A stretch of DNA of 64,000 bases, taken from assembly GCA_963842775.1 (NCBI GenBank), contig CAWJHQ010000005.1, positions 248,001 through 312,000 of the forward strand. Reading direction: 5' to 3'. Origin of the DNA: R-RK-3 sp963842775. Its GTDB lineage: Bacteria; Pseudomonadota; Alphaproteobacteria; Rhizobiales; Rhodomicrobiaceae. The notes under the pieces are model-generated. The model saw nothing but the letters and a program-made list of their open reading frames with translations. It was not told where the DNA came from and searched no databases. The position numbers and the translations under genes were made by a program. Shown piece after piece: positions 17,371-28,104 of the stretch (position 1 is its first letter; each line of letters begins with the position of its first letter).

Positions 17371-18785
17371 ATGAGGACCGTCATGACACATGCAGCAAGC
17401 GCCGTGCAGCCGTCGCGGCTTGCTGGCGGCGGCTTGCGCCTTCGCCGCGCTGGCGTTCGCCGCGGCAGCCGGATCGGCGGAAACGCTGAATGTCGAGAAG
17501 GACCAGCTCAAACTCGGCTTCATCAAGCTGACGGATATGGCGCCGCTCGCCGTCGCCAAGGAGCTCGGTTATTTCGAGGATGAGGGCCTCTTCGTCACGC
17601 TCGAAGCGCAGGCCAATTGGAAAGTGCTGCTCGACCGCGTCATCACCGGCGAACTCGACGGCGCGCATATGCTCGCGGGCCAGCCGCTGGCCGCAACCAT
17701 CGGCTTCGGCACCAAGGCGCATGTCGTCACGCCGTTTTCCATGGATCTGAACGGCAATGGCGTCACGGTTTCCAATGAAGTCTGGGCGCTGATGAAGCCG
17801 CATATTCCGGCAGGTCGCGGACGGCAAGCCGCAGCACCCGATCAAGGCCGACGCGCTGAAGCCCGTGCTGGAAAAGTTCAAGGCGGAGGGCAAGTCCTTC
17901 AAGATGGGCATGGTCTTCCCCGTATCCACCCATAATTACGAGCTGCGCTACTGGCTCGCGGCGGGCGGCATTCATCCCGGCTTCTATTCGCCGACCGATG
18001 TGAGCGGCCAGATCAAGGCCGACGCCCTGCTCTCGGTGACGCCGCCGCCGCAAATGCCCGCGACCATGGAAGCCGGCACGATCAACGGCTATTGCGTCGG
18101 CGAGCCGTGGAACCAGGCCGCCGTGTTCAAGGGCATCGGCGTGCCGGTCGTCACGGACTATCAGATCTGGAAGAACAACCCGGAGAAAGTCTTCGGAATA
18201 ACGGCGGAATTCGCCGAGAAGAACCCCAACACCACGCTCGCGCTGACCAAGGCGCTGATCCGCGCCGCGATCTGGCTGGACGAGAACGGCAACGCCAACC
18301 GCAGGCACGCGGTGAAAATGCTGGCGCGCTCCGACTATGTCGGCGCCGACGAAGCGGTGATCGCCAATTCGATGACCGGCACCTTCGAGTTCGAGAAGGG
18401 CGACAAGCGGCCAATCGCCGACTTCAACGTGTTCTTCCGCTATTACGCCACCTATCCCTACTACTCCGACGCCATCTGGTACCTGACCCAGATGCGCCGC
18501 TGGGGCCAGATCCCCGAATTCCAGAGCGACGACTGGTACAAGGAGACCGCCAGGAAGGTCTACCGCCCCGAGGTCTATCTGAAGGCGGCAAAGCTGCTGG
18601 TCGATGAGGGCAAGGCGAAGCAGGAAGACTTCCCCTGGGACACGGACGGCTTCAAGGCGCCGAACGCCGAATTCATCGACGGCGAGACCTATGACGGGCG
18701 CGCGCCCAACGCCTATATCGACGCGCAGAAAATCGGCATCAAGGGCAAGCAGAAGGTCAACGGAACCGACGTGGCCGGCGGCTGA
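17371..18785 (+). CDS. nrtA: Nitrate ABC transporter substrate-binding protein, frameshifted
   Basis: NrtA/CmpA-type periplasmic binding protein for nitrate (possibly also nitrite). The start at 17371 is favoured by GAGGAAAG upstream; removing one C near 17410 joins MRTVMTHAAS to RRGLLAAACAFAALAF, a Tat-like twin-arginine signal. A second extra G near 17809 separates LMKPHIP from the ADGKPQHPIKADAL region. The rest is intact: MAPLAVAKELGYFEDEGL, DGAHMLAGQPL, GEPWNQAA. It is the first gene of the nitrate operon, controlled by the sigma-54 promoter and the antitermination leader. Confidence 0.88.
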
Positions 18786-18880
18786 TGCCTGTCTCCCGGC
18801 CCTTACGCGCGGGTGCCCCCGCCCCGGCGTAAGGCGAGGCCCGCAATCCCGACGACCATTTCGAGAGGCTGACATCCCGA

Positions 18881-19970
18881 TGGCCACCGCCGACGACTTC
18901 TACAACCTCGCCGCCGACGAGGCCCGCAAGCAGCGCCGCGAGCGCTTCAATATGCGGCTCAACCGGTCCGAGAAATATCTGAACGTGCTCGGCTTCGGCT
19001 GGCTCGTGCCGCTGATCAAGATCGCCGCCGGCGAAAGCCTGAGCCATCAGCTCAAGGGAGCTTTGGCGCGGCCTCGTGGTGCCGCTGATGGGCATCGCCG
19101 TTTTCCTCGCGGCATGGGGCTGGCTCGCGCCGCAAGTGCAGACCTCGCTGGGCGCCGTTCCCGGCCCGGCGCAGGTCTGGGAACAGGCAACCAACCTCTA
19201 TGCCGATCATCAAGCCGAGCGGCGCAAGGAAGCGGAATTCTACCAGCGCCAGACGGACCGCAACGCGAAATTCACCGCCGAAGGCAAGACCGACCGCATC
19301 AAGGAGCACAATTACACGGGCAAACCGACCTTCTTCGACCAGATCCTCACCAGCCTGAAGACGGTGGCGCTGGGCTTCGTCATCGCCACTGATCATCGCC
19401 GTGCCGCTCGGCATCATGTGCGGGCTTTCGGGGACGGTGAACGGCGCGCTCAATCCGCTGATCCAGATTTTCAAGCCGGTGTCGCCGCTCGCCTGGCTGC
19501 CCATCGTCACCATGGTCGTGTCAGCCACCTATACGGATGCCTCCGGCGCGCTGCCGAAATCGCTGGTGATATCGGCGATCACCGTGACGCTCTGCTCGCT
19601 CTGGCCGACGCTGATCAACACCTCGCTCGGCGTCGCATCCATCGACAAGGACCTGCTGAATGTCGGCCGCGTGCTGCAACTGCCTACCTGGCGGACGATC
19701 ACCAAGCTGGTGCTGCCGTCATCGCTGCCGCTGATCTTCACGGGGCTCCGGCTGTCGCTGGGGGTCGGCTGGATGGTGCTGATCGCTGCGGAAATGCTGG
19801 CGCAGAATCCGGGCCTCGGCAAATTCGTCTGGGACGAGTTCCAGAACGGCTCATCCTCCTCGCTCGCCAGGATCATGGTGGCGGTGATCACCATCGGCCT
19901 GATCGGCTTCCTGCTCGACCGGCTGATGTATGCGCTGCAAGCCGCCTTCACTTTTTCGCCGAACCGGTAG
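18881..19970 (+). CDS. nrtB: Nitrate ABC transporter permease, frameshifted
   Basis: Inner membrane permease of the NrtABCD system. MATADDFYNLAADE at 18881 starts an N-terminal extension typical of the alphaproteobacterial proteins. The frame shifts in the GGG run at 19056-19058 (before LWRGLVVPLMGIAVF) and at the A of 19388 (FVIA to LIIAVPLGIMCG). Removing one base at each restores a single protein with the permease domain, including the EAA-like loop (DLLNVGRVLQLPTW) near residue 265. It follows nrtA by 95 bp. Confidence 0.85.
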
Positions 19971-20018
19971 GAGGCGCGACATGGAAACCGCCGAAGCATT
20001 CTGTGGGCAGGACGTTCT

Positions 20019-20128
20019 AGCCCTCTCCCTGGGGGAGAGGGTGGCGACGCAGTCGCCGGGTGAGGGTCTACGGACGACGGAGGGGGCAAAACCCCCTCAC
20101 CCCAACCCTCTCCCAATGGGAGAGGGAG
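20019..20128. repeat. CCCTC-rich inverted repeat (type D) inside the operon
   Basis: CCCTCTCCCTGGGGGAGAGGG at the left, CCCCTCACCCCAACCCTCTCCC at the right, and a GGCGACGCAGTCGCC hairpin between. It belongs to the CCCTCACCC/CCCTCTCCC intergenic repeats common in alphaproteobacteria; a related copy lies at 47243-47375. It occupies the nrtB to nrtCD gap and must be transcribed with the operon. Confidence 0.75.
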
Positions 20129-20171
20129 CAGACGGTGCGCTCCCATCAGCGTCGACGACGCGTCAAGGGAG

Positions 20172-21911
20172 ATGAAAATGGCATTTCTCGAATTGAAGAA
20201 CCTGTCCAAATCCTACGGCGAAGGCGCACAGCGCACCAACGTGCTCGCCGACATCGACCTGTCGGTCGAGGAGGGCGAGTTCATCGCCATCGTCGGCTTT
20301 TCCGGCAGCGGCAAGACGACTCTCATCTCGACAGTCGCGGGGCTAATCAAGCCCGATGCCGGTGAAATCCTGCTCAAGGGCAAGCCGATCACCGGACCGG
20401 GACCGGATCGCGGCGTCGTGTTCCAATCCTATTCGCTGCTGCCCTGGCTGACGGTCGAGGGCAATATCGCCCTGTCCGTCGATCAGGTCTTCGCCAAGCA
20501 GCCCCGAGCCGAACGCGCCGCGCGGGTGCGCCGATATATCGAGATGGTCGGCCTCGGCCACGCCGCCGAACGCCGCCCCGCCGAGCTCTCCGGCGGGATG
20601 CGCCAGCGGGTCGCCGTGGCGCGGGCACTCGCCATGTCGCCGGAAATACTGCTGCTCGACGAGCCGCTCTCCGCGCTCGATGCGCTGACGCGCGCCAAAC
20701 TGCAGGACGAGATCATCTCCATCTGGGAGCGGGACAAGCGCACCGTCCTCATGATCACTAACGATGTCGATGAGGCGATCCTGATGGCCGACCGGATCAT
20801 CCCGCTGATGCCCGGCCCGGGCGCCACGCTGGGGCAGGAATTCACGGTCGATCTGCCGCGCCCGCGCGATCGCACGTCGGTCAACGGACAGGCCGAGTTC
20901 AAGCGGCTGCGCCAGACGATCACCGCCTATCTCGTCGACATCGCGGCCGAGCGCGCGGCGCACTCCGATGACACCCGCTTGCTCCCCAATGTGGTGCCGA
21001 TCACGCAGACCGATCCGCCGCCCAAGGCCTATCTGGACGCCGCCGCCTCCCCACGCGAAAAGCGCTATCTCGAACTGTCGCAGCTCTCGAAAGTGTTCCC
21101 GACGCCGAAGGGGCCGCTGAAGGTCGTCGACGGCTTCAACCTGCTGGTCAAGAAGGGCGAGTTCATCTCGCTGATCGGACATTCAGGATGCGGCAAATCG
21201 ACGGTGCTGTCGATGGCTGCCGGGCTGACCGGCGTGAGCGAGGGCGGCATCGTCCTCGACGGGCGCGAAGTCACGGCCGCCGGGCCGGATCGCGCCGTGG
21301 TGTTCCAGGCGCCATCCCTGTTTCCCTGGCTGACGGCGTTCGAGAATGTCGCCCTCGGCGTCGACCGCGTTTACCCGCATGCGAAACGCGCCGAGCGGGA
21401 CGACATCGTCGCCTATTATCTCGACCGCGTCGGCCTCGGCGACGCCATGCAGAAAAACGCCGCCGACCTCTCCAACGGCATGAAGCAGCGCGTCGGCATC
21501 GCGCGGGCCTTCGCCCTCTCGCCGAAACTTCTCCTCCTCGACGAACCCTTCGGAATGCTCGACAGCCTCACCCGCTGGGAGCTGCAGGAGGTGCTGATGG
21601 AGGTCTGGGCGCGCACCAAGGTGACCGCCATCTGCGTCACCCACGATGTCGACGAGGCGATCCTGCTCGCCGACCGCGTGGTGATGATGTCGAACGGCCC
21701 GAAGGCGCGCATCGGCAATATCATGGAGGTGGACCTGCCGCGTCCGCGCACCCGCAAAGCGCTGCTCGAACACCCCGGCTATTACGCCTACCGCCAGGAG
21801 CTTCTCGATTTCCTCGAAGCTTACGAGGGCGGCGCCAATCCCGATCCGGCCGTGCTGGAGGCCATCAAGGCCAAGCGCGCGGATCGGTCCTCCGAACACA
21901 AAGCGGCATGA
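20172..21911 (+). CDS. Fused nitrate transporter ATPase (NrtC-NrtD type, two ATPase domains)
   Basis: 579 aa with two complete ABC ATPase domains. Domain 1 (residues 5-260): Walker A GFSGSGKTT, signature LSGGMRQR, Walker B LLLDEPLSALD. Domain 2 (295-560): GHSGCGKST, LSNGMKQR, LLLDEPFGMLD. Cyanobacterial NrtC and NrtD are separate proteins, and NrtC carries a NrtA-like regulatory domain that is absent here. One polypeptide thus supplies both nucleotide-binding sites for the NrtB dimer. Intact. Start at 20172 or the in-frame ATG at 20178. Confidence 0.9.
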   Translation: MKMAFLELKNLSKSYGEGAQRTNVLADIDLSVEEGEFIAIVGFSGSGKTTLISTVAGLIKPDAGEILLKGKPITGPGPDRGVVFQSYSLLPWLTVEGNIALSVDQVFAKQPRAERAARVRRYIEMVGLGHAAERRPAELSGGMRQRVAVARALAMSPEILLLDEPLSALDALTRAKLQDEIISIWERDKRTVLMITNDVDEAILMADRIIPLMPGPGATLGQEFTVDLPRPRDRTSVNGQAEFKRLRQTITAYLVDIAAERAAHSDDTRLLPNVVPITQTDPPPKAYLDAAASPREKRYLELSQLSKVFPTPKGPLKVVDGFNLLVKKGEFISLIGHSGCGKSTVLSMAAGLTGVSEGGIVLDGREVTAAGPDRAVVFQAPSLFPWLTAFENVALGVDRVYPHAKRAERDDIVAYYLDRVGLGDAMQKNAADLSNGMKQRVGIARAFALSPKLLLLDEPFGMLDSLTRWELQEVLMEVWARTKVTAICVTHDVDEAILLADRVVMMSNGPKARIGNIMEVDLPRPRTRKALLEHPGYYAYRQELLDFLEAYEGGANPDPAVLEAIKAKRADRSSEHKAA

Positions 21912-21923
21912 GGGCAGAACCAA

Positions 21924-24375
21924 TGGCCGAAAAACTCGTCGTCATCGGTAACGGCATGGCGCCGGGACGCATGCTCGAACATCTGCTCGAAAATGCACCC
22001 GACGCCTACGACGTCACCATCTTCAATGCCGAGCCGCGCGTCAATTACGACCGGATCATGCTCTCGCCGGTGCTGTCCGGTGAGAAGGACTATGAAGAGA
22101 TCATCATCCATGGCGATGGCTGGTACATCAAGCACGGCATCATGCTCTATAAGGGGCATAAGGTCGTGCGGATCGATCGCGCCAATAAAACGGTGACGTC
22201 GGAACATGGCGAGACGGTGCCGTACGATAAGCTCGTTATCGCCACCGGCTCGAACCCGTTCATCATCCCGGTGCCCGGCAATAATCTTCCCGGCGTAATC
22301 ACCTATCGCGACCTCGACGACGTCACGGCGATGCTGCTCGCGGCGCGGTCGCGGGACAAGGCGGTCGTGATCGGCGGCGGGCTGCTGGGGCTCGAAGCGG
22401 CGGCTGGCCTGCGGGCGCGGGACATGGACGTCACCGTCGTGCATCTCATGCCGACGCTGATGGAACGCCAGCTCGACGCGGCCGCCGGATATCTCCTGCA
22501 GCGCGAGTTGGAGGGGCGCGGCATCAAGATCCTCACCAAGGCCAACACCAAGGCCATTCTCGGCGACCGTCGCGTCGAGGGCGTCGAACTCGAGGGCGGC
22601 ACGGTGATCCCGGCGACGCTGGTGGTCATGGCGGTCGGGATCAAGCCGAATGCGGGGCTGGCCAAGGAGGCGGGGCTGACGGTCAATCGCGGCATCGTCG
22701 TCGGGGCGGATATGCGCACGCAGCGATCCGGACATTTTCGCGCTCGGCGAATGCGCCGAGGTGGACGGCCAGGTCTACGGGCTGGTCGCGCCGCTCTACG
22801 AGATGGCGCGGGTGGCGGCCACGCATCTTGCCGGCGACGCCACGGCGAAATTCGTCCACGCCGACACGCCGACCAAGCTCAAGGTCACCGGCATCGACCT
22901 CTATTCGCTCGGCGACTTTGCCGAGGGCGGCGACCGCGAGGACATCGTGCTGCGCGACGCGTCGGCGGGCATCTATCGGCGGCTGGTGCTGCGCGAAGGC
23001 CGCATCATCGGCACCGTGCTGTATGGCGACACGTCCGACGGCGCCTGGTTCAACGACCTGAAGAAAAAGGGCACCGACATTTCGGAGATGCGCGAAACGC
23101 TCATCTTCGGCCAGGCCTATGTGGGGGGCGCCAAGCTGGACCCTATGGCGGCCGTTGCAGCCTTACCGGATGACGCGGAAATCTGCGGCTGCAACGGCGT
23201 ATGCAAGGGCAAGATCATCGATACGATCGTCGCCAGGAAGCTCAAAGGGCTCGACGATGTGCGGGCGCACACCAAGGCGTCGGCGTCTTGCGGCACCTGT
23301 ACGGGGCTGGTCGAGCAGCTTCTGAGCCTGACGCTCGGCGACGCCTATAATCCGGCCGCCGTGCAGGCCATGTGCGCCTGCACCGATCTCGGCCATGACG
23401 ATGTGCGCCGGCTGATCGCCGCCAAGGGATTGAAGTCCATCCCCGCTCTGATGCAGGAGCTGCAATGGAAGACCTCCTGCGGCTGCGCCAAATGCCGCCC
23501 TGCCCTCAATTATTATCTGCTGGCCGCCTGGCCTGGCGTCTATGAGGACGACAGCCAGTCGCGCTTCATCAACGAGCGGGTGCACGCCAACATCCAGCGT
23601 GACGGCACCTATTCCGTCGTGCCGCGCATGTGGGGCGGCATGACCAGCGCCAGGGAATTGCGCGCGATCGCCGATGTGGTGGACAAGTTCAACATCCCGG
23701 CGGTGAAATGCACCGGGCGGTCAGCGCATCGACATGCTCGGCGTGAAAAAGGAGGATTTGCCGGCCGTCTGGGCGGATCTGAACGAGGCCGGGCTGGTTT
23801 CGGGCCACGCATACGGCAAGGCGCTGCGGACGGTGAAGACGTGCGTGGGGACGGATTGGTGCCGCTTCGGCACGCAGGATTCGACCGGGCTCGGGGTGAA
23901 GATCGAGAAATTCATGTGGGGTTCCTGGACGCCGGCCAAGGTGAAGATGGCCGTCTCCGGCTGCCCGCGCAACTGCGCCGAGGCGACCTGCAAGGATGTG
24001 GGCGTGATCTGCGTCGACAGCGGCTATGAGATCCATTTCGCCGGCGCGGCGGGGCTCGACATCAAGGGCACCGAAGTGCTGACGCACGTGCCGACCGAGG
24101 ACGATGCGCTGGAGGTGATCGTCGCGCTCGTCCAGCTCTACCGCGAGCAGGGCCGCTATCTGGAGCGCATCTACAAATGGGCCAAGCGCGTCGGCATCCC
24201 GACGATCAAGGCGCAGGTGGTCGAGGATCCGGAGCGCCGCCGCGCGCTGTTCGAGCGCTTCGTCTACGCGCAGAAATTCTCCCAGGACGACCCTTGGGCC
24301 GAACGCGCGCGCGGCCGCGACGCGCATGAGTTTGCGCCGATGGCAGACCTGTCGCGCTTGGAGGCCGTGCAATGA
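21924..24375 (+). CDS. nirB: Assimilatory nitrite reductase large subunit, frameshifted
   Basis: NAD(P)H-dependent siroheme nitrite reductase reducing nitrite to ammonium. Order: FAD-binding (VVIGNGMAPG, ATGSNPF), NAD-binding (VVIGGGLLGLEAA), two BFD-like [2Fe-2S] segments (CGCNGVCKG...CGTCTG; CGCAKC), then the siroheme/[4Fe-4S] domain with TCVGTDWCRFG and SGCPRNCAEAT. Frame breaks at C 22721 and in the GGG run 23715-23717; removing one base at each restores a roughly 815-aa protein. It overlaps nirD by 4 bases. Confidence 0.92.
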
Positions 24376-24719
24376 GCATCAACGAAAAGGCGTGGATCGA
24401 TATTGGCGCGGCGAGCGAAATACCCAAGCGGGGCGCGCGGGTGGTGCGCACGCCATTCGGGCCGATCGCACTGTTCCTGACCGCGGACGGCAGCTTTTTC
24501 GCCATCGAGGACCGCTGCCCGCATCGCGGCGGCCCGCTCTCGCAGGGCATCGTCCACGGCAATGCGGTGACCTGCCCCTTGCATAATTGGGTCATCAGCC
24601 TGGAGACCGGCGAGGCTCTGGGCGCCGACGTCGGCTGCGTCAAACGGCTGCCGCTGCGCGTCGACGCCGGCCGCATCCTCATCGACATCGCGCCGATGGC
24701 CGCACGGAACGCGGCCTGA
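24372..24719 (+). CDS. nirD: Nitrite reductase small subunit (Rieske)
   Basis: 115-aa Rieske [2Fe-2S] protein: first box DRCPHRGGPL, second box CPLHNWVISLETG, each supplying one Cys and one His ligand. Small NirD-type subunit working with NirB. ATGA overlap with nirB indicates translational coupling. Intact. Confidence 0.93.
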   Translation: MSINEKAWIDIGAASEIPKRGARVVRTPFGPIALFLTADGSFFAIEDRCPHRGGPLSQGIVHGNAVTCPLHNWVISLETGEALGADVGCVKRLPLRVDAGRILIDIAPMAARNAA

Positions 24720-24722
24720 TCG

Positions 24723-27418
24723 ATGGCGGCGATCATGGGGGCCACAACGCGCACGACCTGCCCCTATTGCGGTGTGGGTTGCGGGGTGCTGGCCAGTCGA
24801 AGGCCAGGCGGCGAAGTGGAGATCAAAGGCGATCCCGACCACCCGGCCAATTTCGGACGGCTGTGCTCGAAGGGATCGGCGCTCGGCGAAACGCTGAGTC
24901 TGGACGACCGTCTGCTCCATCCGATGGTGCGGGGCGCGCGGGCAAGCTGGGACGCGGCGCTCGAGGAAATCGCCCGGCGCTTCGGCCAGACCATTGACGA
25001 GCATGGGCCGGACGCGGTCGCGTTCTATGTCTCCGGCCAGTTGCTCACCGAGGATTATTACGTCGCGAACAAGCTGATGAAGGGCTTCATCGGCTCCGGC
25101 AATATCGACACCAATTCGCGGCTCTGCATGGCCTCGGCGGTGGCCGGGCATCGGCGCGCTTTCGGCGCGGATACGGTGCCGGGCGTACTACGAGGATCTG
25201 GAGCTGGCCGACCTCGTGGTGCTGGTCGGCTCAAATCTGGCCTGGTGCCATCCGGTGCTGTTCCAGCGGCTCGCGGCGGCGCGCGAGGCTCGCGGCACGA
25301 AGGTCGTGGTGATCGATCCGCGCCGCACCGCGACTTGCGACATCGCGGATATGCATCTGGCGCTCGCGCCCGGCTCGGATGTGGCGCTGTTCAACGGATT
25401 GCTCGCGTTTTCTGGCCGAGGCGGGGAAGGTCGACGCAGAGCTACGTTAAGGCAAGCATACGGAAGGGTTCGAGGAAGCGCTCGTCGACCGCGCAGTCCT
25501 GGGGATTGGCGGGCACGGCGCGCGAGACCGGGCTTTCCGGAGAGCGACCTGCGCGCGCTTCTATCGGCCTGTTCGCCGATACACCGCGCGTGGTGACGGC
25601 GTTCAGCCAGGGCGTCAATCAATCGAGCCGTGGCACCGACAAGGTCAACGCGATCATCAATTGCCATCTCGCCACCGGGCGGATCGGCCGGCCGGGCATG
25701 GGGCCGTTCTCGATCACCGGCCAGCCGAATGCCATGGGCGGGCGGGAAGTCGGCGGGCTCGCCAATCAGCTGGCGGCGCATATGGTTTTCGAAGATGACG
25801 GCGCACCGCGCATTGGTCCGCCGCTTTTGGCAGGCGCCGCGCCTGGCCGAACGCCCCGGTCTCAAAGCGGTGGATATGTTCGACGCCGTCGCGCGACGGC
25901 CGCATCAAGGCGATCTGGATCATGGCGACCAATCCGGTCGACAGCCTTCCCGCTGCGAACAAGGTGCGAGCCGCGCTCCGGGCCTGTCCGCTGGTCATCG
26001 TCTCGGACGTCACGGCGTGCACCGACACGGCGGAGCTTGCCCATATTCTGCTTCCAGCGGCGGCCTGGGGCGAAAAGGACGGCACAGTCACCAATTCCGA
26101 GCGGCGCATTTCCCGGCAGCGCGCGTTTCTGCCATTGCCCGGTGAGGCGCGGCCGGACTGGTGGGCGCTGACCCAGGTTGCGCGGAGGATGGGTTTTGCC
26201 GCGCAGTTCCCCTATGAGACGCCGCGCGAAATCTTCGCCGAACATGCCGCACTATCGGCGTTCGAAAATGGGGGAAGCCGCGATTTCGATATTGGCGCGC
26301 TGTCGGAACTGAGCGCCCCTGAATTCGACGCGCTCGAACCCGTGCAATGGCCGAGGCCTTGCGGTTCGCCGCGCGATGACGCCGACCGCCGATTTTTCTC
26401 GGATGGCGGCTTCTTCACGGCGAGCCGGCGCGGCCGCTTTGTTCCGACGCCCGTCATCCAGCCCGCCTCGCAGGTGAGCGACGCGTTCCCCATGGTTCTC
26501 AACACCGGGCGCATTCGCGATCAGTGGCATACGATGACGCGAACCGCCAAGTCGGCGCGGCTGCTCACCCACATCGCCGAACCATTTGCCGAAATCCACC
26601 CGGATGACGCGGCGCGCTTGGGCATTGAGGAGGCCAGCCTGGTGGCCGTCGAAAGCGCGCACGGCCGGGTGGTGCTGCGGGCGGTGATCACACCTCGCCA
26701 ACGCCGGGGGACTGTTTTCGCGCCAATTCACTGGACGGATCAACTTGCCAGTGCCGCCCGCGTCGGCTCTCTCATCGCACCGCACACCGACCCCATTTCG
26801 GGCCAGCCGGAACTGAAATTCACGCCGGTCCGTCTCGCGCGGTTCGCGGCGGACTGGTACGGATTTGCAGTATCGGCGAAGACGCCTGCCGTCGCTGGAC
26901 TCGATTATTGGGCGGTCGCGCGCGCCAAGACCGGTTTCAAAGTGGAGTTCGCGGTGAGCGAGGCACCGGAAGATTGGGCGCAAATGGCGAGGCAAGTGCT
27001 CGGAACGGCCGCCTGGCCGGAGGTCGAGATCCTTGCCTATCACGACGGACTCGCGGGCCGCCATCGCTTCGCCGCGTTCGCAGGCGGACGAATGGTCGGC
27101 GCGATGTTCCTCGACCGGGCGCCGTTGAGTGTCGCGCGAAGCTGGGTCGCCGGCCTCACGGGTGCCCAGATGCCTGATCGCCGCGAACGTCTGCGGGTGC
27201 TTGCCGGGCGGCCGGCAAGCGGCGGAGTGGACACGGGCGCGATCGTGTGCGCCTGCCTCGAAGTCGGCATCAACCAGATCCTGCGGACCATTACGCAAGC
27301 CGGTTGCCATACGGTCGCTGCAGTCGGCGCCGCCTGCGGCGCAGGCACCAATTGCGGGTCGTGCCGTCCCGAGATCGGCAAGCTCATCGAAGAACGAGCG
27401 ACAAGCAATGCTCGATGA
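24723..27418 (+). CDS. nasA: Assimilatory nitrate reductase, catalytic subunit, multiply frameshifted
   Basis: Molybdopterin enzyme reducing nitrate to nitrite. The N-terminal [4Fe-4S] site is TCPYCGVGCGV...LCSKG; the Mo-bis-MGD domain follows (VAFYVSGQLLTEDYYVANK, split; NIDTNSRLCMASAV; FSQGVNQSSRGTDKVNAI; GPFSITGQPNAMGGREVGG). The C-terminus (GAIVCACLEVG...CGAGTNCGSCRPE) is a BFD-like [2Fe-2S] domain, as in NasA that receives electrons from NAD(P)H partners. At least six breaks occur, near 25185, 25411, several at 25440-25580, and 25880; most look like extra bases. The 25.4-25.6 kb stretch is the worst in the window, so true inactivation cannot be excluded. Confidence 0.85.
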
Positions 27419-27588
27419 GCGTCCTTGGAGCGACCCGCTTCTCAGCCAGCGGCAGAGGCGGTTTCCCGTTCTTGGGGAGTGAGACGCGGGACAACGAACC
27501 TCGGCGAGCTTTTGCCTCGGCGAGGCAAGTCCGCACGGAGCCTGATCCGTCCTGATGGGATCTGAACAAGGCTTTGGCTCTTCATTTC
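27419..27588. other. Intergenic region after nasA
   Basis: No convincing gene. A 24-codon ORF beginning ATG 27408 (MLDERPWSDPLL) overlaps the nasA stop and ends at 27482. CCTCGGCGAG is directly repeated twice near 27503-27530. No siroheme synthase gene, which often follows nasA, is recognisable. Confidence 0.4.
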
Positions 27589-27805
27589 AGAGCATTTTCC
27601 AGCAAAGTGGACACCGGTTTGCGGTGGAGCGTCGCCTTCCGGCGCGGGACTCTCGCCGCCGGGCTGGAACCGGCACCGGCGGCTACGGCTGCGCCATGCG
27701 CGCGGCGCAGCTCGGCATGAAAGTAGCGATGGTCGAGCGCTGCGAAAATGCGACCAAACAAAGAGGTGGAATGTCCCGCTCCAATTCAATCGGAACGGAA
27801 TCTAG
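27589..27805 (+). repeat. Interspersed repeat type A, interrupted copy
   Basis: Left half AGAGCATTTTCCAGCAAAGT and GGACACCGGTTTGCG to 27623; right half CGAAAATGCGACC from 27744 through ATTCAATCGGAACGG to TCTAG at 27805. About 120 bp (27624-27743) sits between the halves where the intact copy at 2969 has only four bases. The insert contains a dihydrolipoamide dehydrogenase-like fragment. Confidence 0.8.
27664..27738 (+). pseudogene. Dihydrolipoamide dehydrogenase N-terminal fragment
   Basis: 25 codons read AGTGTGGYGCAMRAAQLGMK then VAMVE, closely matching the FAD-binding beta-alpha-beta of LpdA-type proteins (GxGxGGYxxAIRAAQLGxKVAxVE). There is no start or continuation. It lies inside repeat A2 and is not functional alone. 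Confidence 0.7.
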
Positions 27806-28104
27806 AATGTCCTTATCGCGAACCCACTCGCATCTGCGTTTTCGCCAACATGCTCTGCGGCTCGTGTTCCAGACCAATCGTGACAAACTGGAAACTTCTG
27901 ATCCGCGAACGCCAACCAATGGCTCGATGCGCGGGTGACGAGCAAGCCAGCCGATGAGTCTCCGGCCACCGGCGAAGCTTCGCATCGCGCTCGCGGCGTC
28001 AGCGTTCGGCGCGGCGGTTCTTAGGCAAATAACCGGCAGCCGCCAACGCTCACATCCGACATCCGCAAGCCGCAATCGCCATGCGCACATTATGCCGACG
28101 AGGA
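27806..28104. other. Intergenic region between repeat A2 and yifB
   Basis: About 300 bp with no supported gene, RNA or terminator; only short uninformative frames. Confidence 0.4.

Noticed and set aside
16594..17559. N-terminal extension of the old yellow enzyme (open frame to 17559)
   Set aside because: No homology; it crosses the divergent ArsR gene and the nitrate leader, so it is a GC-rich shadow frame.
20019..20128. Small CRISPR-like array or IS remnant between nrtB and nrtCD
   Set aside because: It is a single inverted repeat of a known intergenic type, without spacers, target-site duplication or transposase sequence.
27408..27482. 24-codon ORF after nasA as the start of a siroheme synthase
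   Set aside because: RRFPVL recalls CysG N-termini, but nothing further in any frame continues the homology.
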